A stretch of DNA of 8,769 bases from an uncultured Lachnospiraceae bacterium (GTDB taxonomy: Bacteria; Bacillota; Clostridia; Lachnospirales; Lachnospiraceae): assembly GCA_946566415.1 (NCBI GenBank), contig CAMNWW010000080.1, positions 1 through 8,769 on the forward strand. The letters are read 5' to 3'. The number at the start of each line of letters is the position of its first letter. Position 1 is the stretch's first letter. Both the position numbers and the translations under genes were made by a program. The notes beneath the pieces are model-generated. The model searched no databases and was not told the origin of the DNA. It worked only from the letters and a program-made list of their open reading frames with translations. This document shows positions 1 through 5,298 of this stretch, one piece after another.

Positions 1-323
1 TTATAGATTCCCGTCGGATTTTCCGTCGGCACATAGGGAGGATTGACCGGAAATAAATACAGTACATCCGTGTAGTGCATTCTGTCATATCCCCTAAGCT
101 GCCAGACGGACGGAACATCAATCGTATCCCACTTCTCTGTGTCTGCTTCCGGCTTCATGAACCCTTCAGGAGAAAGCTCGGGAGCTTCCTGGTACAAAAA
201 CTTCCACTCCCCGTTTAATGATATCCGCTCAGATGAGTCGTGATAAAATGCACTGCGGGCCTCCCGCCTGCCTATATGCATGAGCTGTTGGTCCTCCCAT
301 CTTTTTTTTACTCGTCTCAACAT
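1..323 (-). CDS. GH2 beta-galactosidase, N-terminal part (3' end outside window)
   Basis: Only the first 107 codons plus two bases are present; the gene runs off the low-coordinate edge. The product starts MLRRVKKRWED and contains LNGEWKF, VPSVWQLRGYD and FPVNPPYVPTENPTGIY. These are characteristic of the N-terminal jelly-roll sugar-binding domain of LacZ-type glycoside hydrolase family 2 enzymes. The catalytic TIM barrel is not visible. There is no signal peptide, so it should act in the cytoplasm on imported beta-galactosides. The start is the ATG at 323, preceded by GGAGGA about six bases upstream. It is the last visible gene of the ABC-importer operon, 100 bp after the second permease, which suggests the importer brings in a galactoside. 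LacZ-class beta-galactosidase is well supported; a GH2 enzyme with another specificity cannot be excluded from this fragment. Confidence 0.88.
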   Translation of the reverse strand, partial: MLRRVKKRWEDQQLMHIGRREARSAFYHDSSERISLNGEWKFLYQEAPELSPEGFMKPEADTEKWDTIDVPSVWQLRGYDRMHYTDVLYLFPVNPPYVPTENPTGIY

Positions 324-366
324 AAGTTCCTCCTTTTTTCTGCTTTTAATCCGAATACCTCGTAGT

Positions 367-413
367 AAAAGCGGCCAGCCACAGCCGGTTCTACCAGCTT
401 GTGTACTGACCGC
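367..413 (-). terminator. Intercistronic stem-loop with short U tail (attenuator or partial terminator)
   Basis: On the minus strand an outer 8-bp stem (371-378 with 406-413, one G-U pair) encloses an inner 7-bp stem (383-389 with 393-399, one G-U pair, three-base loop). Four Us follow at 367-370. It lies between the second permease and the beta-galactosidase. The U tail is short, so readthrough is expected. It may act as a partial terminator, a processing site or a 3' stabiliser of the permease message. Confidence 0.5.
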
Positions 414-423
414 CTTCAGGATT

Positions 424-1245
424 TTATTTAATGGAGCCGCTTGTGCCTTCCACAATATACTTCTGTGCAATGATGAACACGATGATCGGTGGAATGATCA
501 TAATTATGGTGATACACAGCATTGGGATGATCTGCGTCTCATGCACTCCCTTAAATCCGGCAAGTCCAAGAGCCAGTGTGTATTTGTCTCTGTCCTGCAG
601 GAAGATCAATGGTCCAAGATAGTCGTTCCATACACTAATCATATTCAAAACTCCTACCAAAATCAAGGACGGCTTTAAAATCGGCATAAATATTTTCCAA
701 TAAATCTGGAATGCGTTCGCTCCGTCGATGCGGGCCGCCTCTTCGTAATCTCTAGGCACTCCCATAAGGAACTGGCGCATCAGGAAAATATAGTACGCGG
801 AACCGAACCATGCCGGGATAATAAGAGGCTTCAATGTATTGATCCATCCGAACATTTTAAATTCCATGTACTGCGGAATCATTGTTACGTCCCACGGAAT
901 CATCATCGTAGAAAGCAGGATCATGAACAGAATGTTTTTCCCCTTAAAATTGAACCTCGCAAACCCATACGCTACCAGGGAACAGGATAGCACCTGTCCT
1001 ACCGTAGTCCCCACGGTAACCAGGATCGAATTCCAGAGATATCTTCCGAACGGCTGCGCGTTCCACGCATCTATAAAGTTCTTCCACAGCCATTTTGCCG
1101 GGAACAGCTTCGGCGGGTACGCGATTGCCTCTGCTTCCGTCTTAAACGCGGTAAACAGCATGTAAATGAACGGGGACAGGAAATACACTGCCATAATTCC
1201 TAAAAGAATATAGATGATAACCTTAGATGTTTTTGACATCTTCAT
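424..1245 (-). CDS. Sugar ABC transporter permease, MalG/UgpE type
   Basis: A 273-residue inner-membrane permease, a normal length for the MalG-like half of carbohydrate uptake (CUT1) ABC importers. It begins with a short basic segment and a first membrane helix (about residues 9-31), followed by several hydrophobic segments. The cytoplasmic EAA loop that docks the ATPase is at about 169-188 (EEAARIDGANA, ending in P188). It pairs with the permease encoded just upstream to form the translocation channel. The genes overlap by 4 bp (ATGA, 1242-1245), so translation is probably coupled. A purine-rich GGGGGA lies upstream of the ATG at 1245; an alternative ATG is two codons further in. The family call is firm. 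The substrate, probably a galactoside, is inferred only from the neighbouring beta-galactosidase. Confidence 0.93.
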   Translation of the reverse strand: MKMSKTSKVIIYILLGIMAVYFLSPFIYMLFTAFKTEAEAIAYPPKLFPAKWLWKNFIDAWNAQPFGRYLWNSILVTVGTTVGQVLSCSLVAYGFARFNFKGKNILFMILLSTMMIPWDVTMIPQYMEFKMFGWINTLKPLIIPAWFGSAYYIFLMRQFLMGVPRDYEEAARIDGANAFQIYWKIFMPILKPSLILVGVLNMISVWNDYLGPLIFLQDRDKYTLALGLAGFKGVHETQIIPMLCITIIMIIPPIIVFIIAQKYIVEGTSGSIK

Positions 1246-2168
1246 GATTTCTTTCCCCCTTTCTTTTTCTTGCCGGCTCCGCCTGCCTCAGTCTCATAGA
1301 ATACCCATGCTGAGGACGACTTAAATACCAAAGCGGTAAGGAATAAGATAATAATGAACATTACCCATGCGTTTGCGCTGGCATAGCCGAGTTTATGGTG
1401 CTTGAACGCGTTGTTGTATGTGTACAGCCCGTAAAAATAAGTAGATTTAAGCGGACCGCCGCCTGTCAGCAGCATGACCAGCGTTACCTGCTGGAACGAG
1501 CTGATGATGGACGTAATCAAATTGAACAAAATTGTCGGAGTGATAATCGGCAAGGTAATGCTGAAAAACTGTCTTGCCGGGCTGGCCCCGTCTATGGACG
1601 CCGCCTCGTATACATCGATCGGGATGTTTTTGATGTCCGTGTAGAAAATAAGCATCATACTCCCGACCCCAAATGCGCTGGCGATAATGACCGCAAGAAT
1701 CGCCCATGCCGGATCTACCAGCCACTTCGGCCCCTCAATTCCGATAAGAGACAGCAAATAGTTCAGTACACCGTAATCTCCGTTCAGGATCCATCCCCAA
1801 AGAATAGATACCGCAACGCCGGAAATAACCGTCGGTATATAGTAAATGGTACGGAAAATCTTTACACCTTTTACCGGCTGTGTGATCAGCATCGCCAGGA
1901 AGAGGGCGATTATCATGTTCAGCGGCACAAAGATCGCCGCGTATTTCAAGCTGATCGTAAGGGATTTAAAAAACTGTTTATCCTTTGTAAACATTTCTAT
2001 ATAATTTCCGAACCCTCTGAATGTCGGATCCGCGGTGAGCGGCCAGTCAAAAAAGCTCATGATCAGTGAGAAAATAAGCGGGCCGATCGTGAATACAAGA
2101 AATCCGATGATCCATGGCAAGATGAAGAGATAGGGCGTCGCCGTCTTCATTAACTTCTTCTGCTTCAT
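1242..2168 (-). CDS. Sugar ABC transporter permease, MalF/UgpA type
   Basis: A 308-residue membrane protein of the MalF/UgpA-like CUT1 permease family. It has a hydrophobic first helix (about 12-37), further membrane segments, and the EAA loop at about 188-207 (YEAASIDGASPARQFF, ending in L206-P207). The C-terminal tail is Gly/Lys-rich (GGAGKKKKGGKKS), probably cytoplasmic and dispensable for the fold. It is the partner of the MalG-type permease, whose start overlaps its stop. It lies 54 bp after the binding-protein gene, with a small hairpin in the gap. The ATG at 2168 is preceded by GGAG in an A-rich leader. No ATP-binding subunit is in the operon as seen, so a shared MsiK/MalK-like ATPase encoded elsewhere is likely (known for many Firmicute CUT1 systems; inferred here). 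Confidence 0.93.
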   Translation of the reverse strand: MKQKKLMKTATPYLFILPWIIGFLVFTIGPLIFSLIMSFFDWPLTADPTFRGFGNYIEMFTKDKQFFKSLTISLKYAAIFVPLNMIIALFLAMLITQPVKGVKIFRTIYYIPTVISGVAVSILWGWILNGDYGVLNYLLSLIGIEGPKWLVDPAWAILAVIIASAFGVGSMMLIFYTDIKNIPIDVYEAASIDGASPARQFFSITLPIITPTILFNLITSIISSFQQVTLVMLLTGGGPLKSTYFYGLYTYNNAFKHHKLGYASANAWVMFIIILFLTALVFKSSSAWVFYETEAGGAGKKKKGGKKS

Positions 2169-2191
2169 TCCTTTTTTCTCCTTTTCTTCTC

Positions 2192-2208
2192 ATCGCCGAT
2201 TAGGCGAT
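2192..2208 (-). other. Stem-loop between binding-protein and permease genes
   Basis: Perfect 6-bp arms (ATCGCC / GGCGAT) with a 5-base loop lie in the 54-bp gap. No U-run follows directly, so this is not an intrinsic terminator. Stem-loops in this position in ABC operons commonly protect the upstream binding-protein message; that role is inferred here. Confidence 0.4.
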
Positions 2209-2222
2209 TTAAGTTCTACCGT

Positions 2223-3464
2223 TTATTGATCTGCCGCTGTATCAAGAGAGTCGGACACATCCGCCATAGAACTCGGATTGAAGACTTCCTCAAAAGTAAG
2301 GGAAAGACTCTCTGCCAGCTCTGACCATCTTTCTACCTTAAAGCTTGCCGGTGTGTAGTCGCCGCTCTGCTCAAGCATCTCATAGAACGGTGCATATTCC
2401 GGTTTTTCCATCATCTTTTCAGCTTCAACTACAGAGTAGAGTACCGGCTGCTCGCTTCCGATTCTCTCTGTATTTAATTCTTCGCTTGTCCAGTATTTTA
2501 CGAATTCCCATGCCGCTTCCTTATTCTTAGAATCCTTAGAAATAGAAAGTCCGGAAGAACTCAGGATACTTGCAGACGGACCTTTTCCTGCGAAAGACGG
2601 AATCTTTACTACGCCCCAGTTCATTTCCGCTTCATTCAGGCTGTCGATTGCCCATGATCCATAGATATACATTCCTGTGCTGCCTGCGCGGAATTCATCC
2701 CCTCCGCTCTTTTCTGTCGCTACTGCATAGCCTTCTTCTTCCATATCCTGGAACATCTGGAATACTTCTTTTGCTTCTTTGGAATTCAGGTTTCCGTCCA
2801 GATTCCCTTCATCGTCGCAGTATGCTGTACCGTTGCTCCACAGGTACATCTCAAAATCATACGGGTCCGGCTTCATCTGGAAAGAGAAACCTTTCTTTCC
2901 TTCACATTTCTCTGTAATCGTTTTTGCCGCCTTGATCAGGTCGTCCCATGTCCAGTCGTTTGTAGGCTCGGCAATCCCCGCTTCTTTAAAAATCTCTCTG
3001 TTGTAGAACAGTGCGTGTGTAGTAAACCCAACCGGAATTCCGTAAGTCTTTCCATCCAGGGAATTGTAGTTCCACAAAGTCTCATAGAAATTCTCTTTGT
3101 AGTCCGCGCCTTCTTTGTCGATATAAGAATCCAGTTCCTCAAGCCCATTTGCATAAGCAGGATAGTTCCACATATACATAACGTCCGGCGCATCCTTGGA
3201 ACCCATACCTGCAGCAATCTTGGTATCGAATTCTCCTCCGTATGCTTCCAGCGTTACCTCAATGTCATCATGCTCTTCGTTAAACCTGTCGACCATCGCC
3301 TGCTGAGTATCTACGTCCTCAGCCTCGTCCCAGGTTGCAAAACGAATCTTTGCCTTTCCGTCGCTTGTCTTTCCGTCGTCCTCTCCGCCTCCGCCGCCGC
3401 AGCCGCTGAAGATCATTGTGCCTGCCATTGCAAGAATAAGAATTGATACCAACCGTTTTTTCAT
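2223..3464 (-). CDS. Extracellular sugar-binding lipoprotein of ABC importer
   Basis: A 413-residue family 1 solute-binding protein (COG1653-like). The N-terminus is a lipoprotein signal: basic MKKR, a hydrophobic core, then FSGC with Cys22 as the predicted lipidation site, followed by a Gly/Asp-rich linker. The mature part has family hallmarks: IRFATWDEAEDVD at the start, VMYMWNYPAYANGLEELDSYI, YGIPVGFTTHALFYNREIFKEAG, and a late AAWEFVKYWTSEE segment. It captures the sugar outside the membrane and delivers it to the two permeases encoded next. It is the first gene of the operon. A strong GGAGGA lies six bases before the ATG at 3464, with a near-consensus promoter and palindromic operator just upstream. 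Ligand specificity cannot be read from sequence; the beta-galactosidase suggests lactose or galacto-oligosaccharides. Confidence 0.94.
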   Translation of the reverse strand: MKKRLVSILILAMAGTMIFSGCGGGGGEDDGKTSDGKAKIRFATWDEAEDVDTQQAMVDRFNEEHDDIEVTLEAYGGEFDTKIAAGMGSKDAPDVMYMWNYPAYANGLEELDSYIDKEGADYKENFYETLWNYNSLDGKTYGIPVGFTTHALFYNREIFKEAGIAEPTNDWTWDDLIKAAKTITEKCEGKKGFSFQMKPDPYDFEMYLWSNGTAYCDDEGNLDGNLNSKEAKEVFQMFQDMEEEGYAVATEKSGGDEFRAGSTGMYIYGSWAIDSLNEAEMNWGVVKIPSFAGKGPSASILSSSGLSISKDSKNKEAAWEFVKYWTSEELNTERIGSEQPVLYSVVEAEKMMEKPEYAPFYEMLEQSGDYTPASFKVERWSELAESLSLTFEEVFNPSSMADVSDSLDTAADQ

Positions 3465-3494
3465 AACAGTTCCTCCTTTTTTATTTATGAAACA

Positions 3495-3523
3495 ATAATA
3501 CTAGTTAACTAGTAAAATGTCAA
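3495..3523 (-). promoter_or_regulatory. Sigma-A-type promoter of the sugar ABC operon
   Basis: A perfect -35 (TTGACA, 3518-3523) and a one-mismatch -10 (TATTAT, 3495-3500) are separated by exactly 17 bp. Transcription would start near 3488, giving a leader of about 25 bases that contains the GGAGGA of the binding-protein gene. Confidence 0.82.
3499..3514. promoter_or_regulatory. 16-bp perfect palindrome in the promoter spacer (probable operator)
   Basis: TACTAGTTAACTAGTA is its own reverse complement. It fills most of the -35/-10 spacer and covers the first two bases of the -10. A dimeric repressor bound here would block RNA polymerase. The centre (GTTAAC) is not the CG-centred form typical of LacI-family operators. 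No regulator gene is visible in the window, so the factor is unknown. Confidence 0.7.
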
Positions 3524-3527
3524 TGTT

Positions 3528-3540
3528 TTTACTAAGTAAA
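3528..3540. promoter_or_regulatory. Second inverted repeat upstream of the operon promoter
   Basis: Six-base arms (TTTACT / AGTAAA) around one central base lie just upstream of the -35. The minus-strand TTTACT half is repeated 24 bp downstream at 3511-3516, running into the main palindrome. It may be an auxiliary site for the same regulator. Such AT-rich repeats also arise by chance, so this is tentative. Confidence 0.4.
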
Positions 3541-3611
3541 GATATTATTTTTTACATATTATACATTTTTAAGTATTCAATTTTGTGCATTTTTCATAAA
3601 TTATGTAATTT

Positions 3612-3644
3612 AAAAAGAGGAAAACGACTTGTTCTCCTCTTTTT
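3612..3644 (-). terminator. Intrinsic terminator of the three-gene cassette
   Basis: A 14-bp stem (3612-3625 with 3631-3644) has a 5-base loop. On the minus strand the only non-Watson-Crick pair is G-U, and the stem ends in a run of five Us. It lies 66 bp after the last cassette gene and 89 bp before the -35 of the sugar operon, so it insulates the two. The A/U symmetry would also allow weaker termination on the plus strand, where the same pair is an A-C mismatch. Confidence 0.78.
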
Positions 3645-3709
3645 CGACAGGTAAATAATTTGTTTTTTATTTAGTTAATATCGTGAATTATTAAACTATT
3701 GCTATATTT

Positions 3710-4087
3710 TTATATCTGAACTTCCTTGCATAACTGTGCTAATCTAATCGCTTTAAAAAAACTAATGGCTTGTTTATCTTCTGAATCCCATATCTCAGCA
3801 TGGTATTGATTCTTTTTGTTTCCGATCGGATTTGGGAATGTTTCTATATTCCGGCATTCTCCAGCGCTTATTTTTACCGCAGTTTTATAATCTTCTTTTT
3901 TTCTAAAACGCCATTTAAAGTTTTCAATAATATCTTCTTCTGTTCTTCCCCCGTCACGATCTACTGATACGCCGCTTTTATCCATAAATAATGCCGCTGT
4001 TGGTTTTCCATCTATGAAACCATCCGGATCTGATTTCTTAACCACACGATATAAAATTTCAGAATCTGTAATATTATTTAAATCCAT
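3710..4087 (-). CDS. Uncharacterised 125-residue protein with SVDRDGGR and YHAEIW motifs (cassette gene 3)
   Basis: A small soluble protein without signal peptide or membrane segment. Visible features are ILYRVVKK (11-18), a GKPTAALFMD strand (27-36), the charged motif SVDRDGGR (41-48), and a basic segment WRFRKKEDYKTAVKI (59-73). Further on are Cys78, YHAEIW (95-100, His96 and Glu98) and a C-terminal helix KAIRLAQLCKEV (112-123). The Asp/Arg and His-x-Glu clusters look like conserved polar sites, but this is inference. Its first 14 bases overlap the end of the preceding gene. The nearest good Shine-Dalgarno (AAAGGAG) lies about 16 bases before the ATG, so coupled translation is likely. It ends 66 bp before the cassette terminator. 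I recall similar small hypothetical proteins in bacteria but no characterised function. Confidence 0.78.
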   Translation of the reverse strand: MDLNNITDSEILYRVVKKSDPDGFIDGKPTAALFMDKSGVSVDRDGGRTEEDIIENFKWRFRKKEDYKTAVKISAGECRNIETFPNPIGNKKNQYHAEIWDSEDKQAISFFKAIRLAQLCKEVQI

Positions 4088-4676
4088 AAAAATTCTCTAC
4101 GCTCTCCTTTATCCGAAAACCTACATTCTCTGTAAACAACTCCATTTGTGCCATGGAATAGTCCCCTTCAGGTACATATACTTTTTCTGTTTTATTCTCA
4201 CTGACTTCAAAAGCAAGTAAGCTTTTATTGTCTAACTCATATTGCATCAATAAACTATTGCGCCCAGTCGGCGCTATCCCTGGCTGTTTATCAAGCATTT
4301 CAATTATTTCTATAAAAAGATTTATAGCCCCTTCCGAAAACGCACTGCCCCCTGTCCCATTCCAATCGTTCTCAAATCTTGCCATTTTTTTAATTTTATT
4401 GAGATTATCCACCTTCATCAAATCAATTATCTTATTATTTTCCACACTAAAAAGCCCTTTTTTCTCTTCCAAATCTATATATTGTATGTATGAAGGTTTA
4501 CTATAATCATTTTTAGGTACAATTTCCCCAGTCGTAGGACATTTTAATATTGTCATTCCCGCAAAAAGAGCAAAAGTAATAGAGCCTGCAACTCCTATGT
4601 TATTATATGATTTCTTCTCAATATTATTAGTAGCACTTTCTGCTAAATTTGATACAGTAACTAAATTGCTATTCAT
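4074..4676 (-). CDS. Uncharacterised 200-residue protein with DWNGxGG and PTGRNS motifs (cassette gene 2)
   Basis: The start is taken at the ATG at 4676. It has AGGTGA seven bases upstream, whereas the in-frame GTG at 4682 would leave one base. Residues 27-44 (IGVAGSITFALFAGMTIL) form a hydrophobic stretch, followed by KCPTTGEI; it could be one membrane helix or a buried strand. The middle carries ARFENDWNGTGGSAF (99-113), then a helix (114-130) and QPGIAPTGRNSLLMQYE (131-147), which looks like a small alpha/beta unit. The C-terminus is mixed charged (188-200). It starts 7 bases after the upstream gene's stop and overlaps the next gene by 14 bp, so the three are one transcript. I recall WNG/WDG-x-G plus PTGRNS segments in small uncharacterised bacterial proteins, but know of no assigned activity. 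Confidence 0.78.
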   Translation of the reverse strand: MNSNLVTVSNLAESATNNIEKKSYNNIGVAGSITFALFAGMTILKCPTTGEIVPKNDYSKPSYIQYIDLEEKKGLFSVENNKIIDLMKVDNLNKIKKMARFENDWNGTGGSAFSEGAINLFIEIIEMLDKQPGIAPTGRNSLLMQYELDNKSLLAFEVSENKTEKVYVPEGDYSMAQMELFTENVGFRIKESVENFYGFK

Positions 4677-4683
4677 AAACACT

Positions 4684-5109
4684 TCACCTTTTTCCTTTTA
4701 CATAAATAGGATTTTCTGCTAATAAGTTACCATTAAAATATACTTTTGTATTATAAAGACCTTCTGTTTCAAATATCACATTACGTAAATCCATACTCAT
4801 ATCTACTCCCTTATATTCATCAGGCAATCCAATATCAATCGCATCCGTTATAGGAGGTATCGTAATAATCCCCGAATCAACCAAAACCTTTTCTTCTCCT
4901 TGCTCTAAAAAAACAACCTGTATAGTATTATTTCCAGAAATATCAATGTCTAATATAGAAAAAATAATTGAAAATGAAAACGTTCCTGGGACAAACTCTG
5001 GTGTTAGCGCAGATAATACGCCTATCGCATTTACACCGCCAAATTGACCATTATTAGCAGAAACTTTCTCTGCATTTATACAATATATAAAATTACTCAT
5101 TCTTGCCAT
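4684..5109 (-). CDS. DUF6941-like beta-rich protein (cassette gene 1)
   Basis: A 141-residue protein with alternating hydrophobic patterning throughout, consistent with a beta-sandwich. The order of features resembles the DUF6941-type family as I remember it. An opening NFIYCINAEKV strand (6-16) is followed by GQFGGVNAIGVLSAL (21-35), a long strand FSFSIIFSILDI (44-55), VVFLEQGEEKVLVD (65-78) and a closing MDLRNVIFETEGLYNTKVYFNGNLLAENPIYVK (106-138). There is no signal peptide or obvious catalytic motif, so a binding or structural role is more likely than enzymatic. The ATG at 5109 lies about 12 bases after AGGAGG, a slightly long spacing; residue Met4 would be further still. It is the promoter-proximal gene. 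Base composition is very AT-rich (10 G/C in 4921-4980). Family assignment is tentative. Confidence 0.78.
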   Translation of the reverse strand: MARMSNFIYCINAEKVSANNGQFGGVNAIGVLSALTPEFVPGTFSFSIIFSILDIDISGNNTIQVVFLEQGEEKVLVDSGIITIPPITDAIDIGLPDEYKGVDMSMDLRNVIFETEGLYNTKVYFNGNLLAENPIYVKGKR

Positions 5110-5162
5110 TTTAACCTAGCTCCTCCTTTAATCGTTTTCTATCCACCTGTTTATCCACTAAC

Positions 5163-5191
5163 ATTGTACCAAGTTCTATCGTAGAAATCAA
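5163..5191 (-). promoter_or_regulatory. Sigma-A-type promoter of the three-gene cassette
   Basis: The -35 TTGATT (5186-5191) and -10 TACAAT (5163-5168) have a 17-bp spacer. Each hexamer matches four or five consensus bases. It lies downstream of the mrp terminator, so the cassette is an independent transcription unit with a leader of about 45 bases. Confidence 0.68.
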
Positions 5192-5196
5192 CGATA
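5177..5196. promoter_or_regulatory. Inverted repeat over the cassette -35 element
   Basis: Six-base arms TATCGT / ACGATA are separated by eight bases. The repeat covers the whole -35 hexamer and half the spacer. A dimeric repressor bound here would silence the cassette. This is a candidate operator; no regulator is visible nearby unless a cassette product autoregulates. Confidence 0.42.
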
Positions 5197-5220
5197 TCCA
5201 CCAAACATATTTGAAACCAA

Positions 5221-5265
5221 AAACAAAAATACCCTTAGCCCTGGATTTTCCTCCACAGCTAAGGG
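5221..5265 (-). terminator. Intrinsic terminator after the Mrp-family gene
   Basis: A perfect 8-bp outer stem (5232-5239 with 5258-5265, CCCTTAGC / GCTAAGGG) and an inner 4-bp stem (5242-5245 with 5252-5255) are followed on the minus strand by TATTTTTGTTTTT. It starts 33 bp after the stop codon at 5299 and separates the ridA/mrp transcript from the cassette. Confidence 0.87.
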
Positions 5266-5298
5266 CATTGGGATAACCATTAGGTTACCATTTTGTCA

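Larger units (their letters stand above)
5140..5201 (-). repeat. Three copies of heptamer GTGGATA around the cassette promoter
   Basis: On the minus strand GTGGATA occurs at 5195-5201 (touching the -35 region), 5152-5158 and 5140-5146 (both in the leader, 12 bp apart). The clustering could mark binding sites for a regulator or an RNA element. Three 7-mers in about 60 AT-rich bases is suggestive only. Confidence 0.4.

Noticed and set aside
280..678. Plus-strand open frame over the permease end and gap
   Set aside because: It lies antisense to a clear permease gene, lacks a convincing ribosome site, and the encoded protein has no recognisable domain.
3558..3565. TGTATAAT as a second promoter for the sugar operon
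   Set aside because: No -35-like hexamer at 17 bp (ACAAAA), the TG is not in the extended -10 position, and a far better promoter lies downstream.
4677..4682. GTG start of cassette gene 2 at 4682
   Set aside because: It would be one base from the Shine-Dalgarno; the ATG at 4676 has correct spacing.
5274..5287. TAACC / GGTTA inverted repeat next to the mrp stop
   Set aside because: Five-base arms only, adjacent to a much stronger terminator; no role evident.
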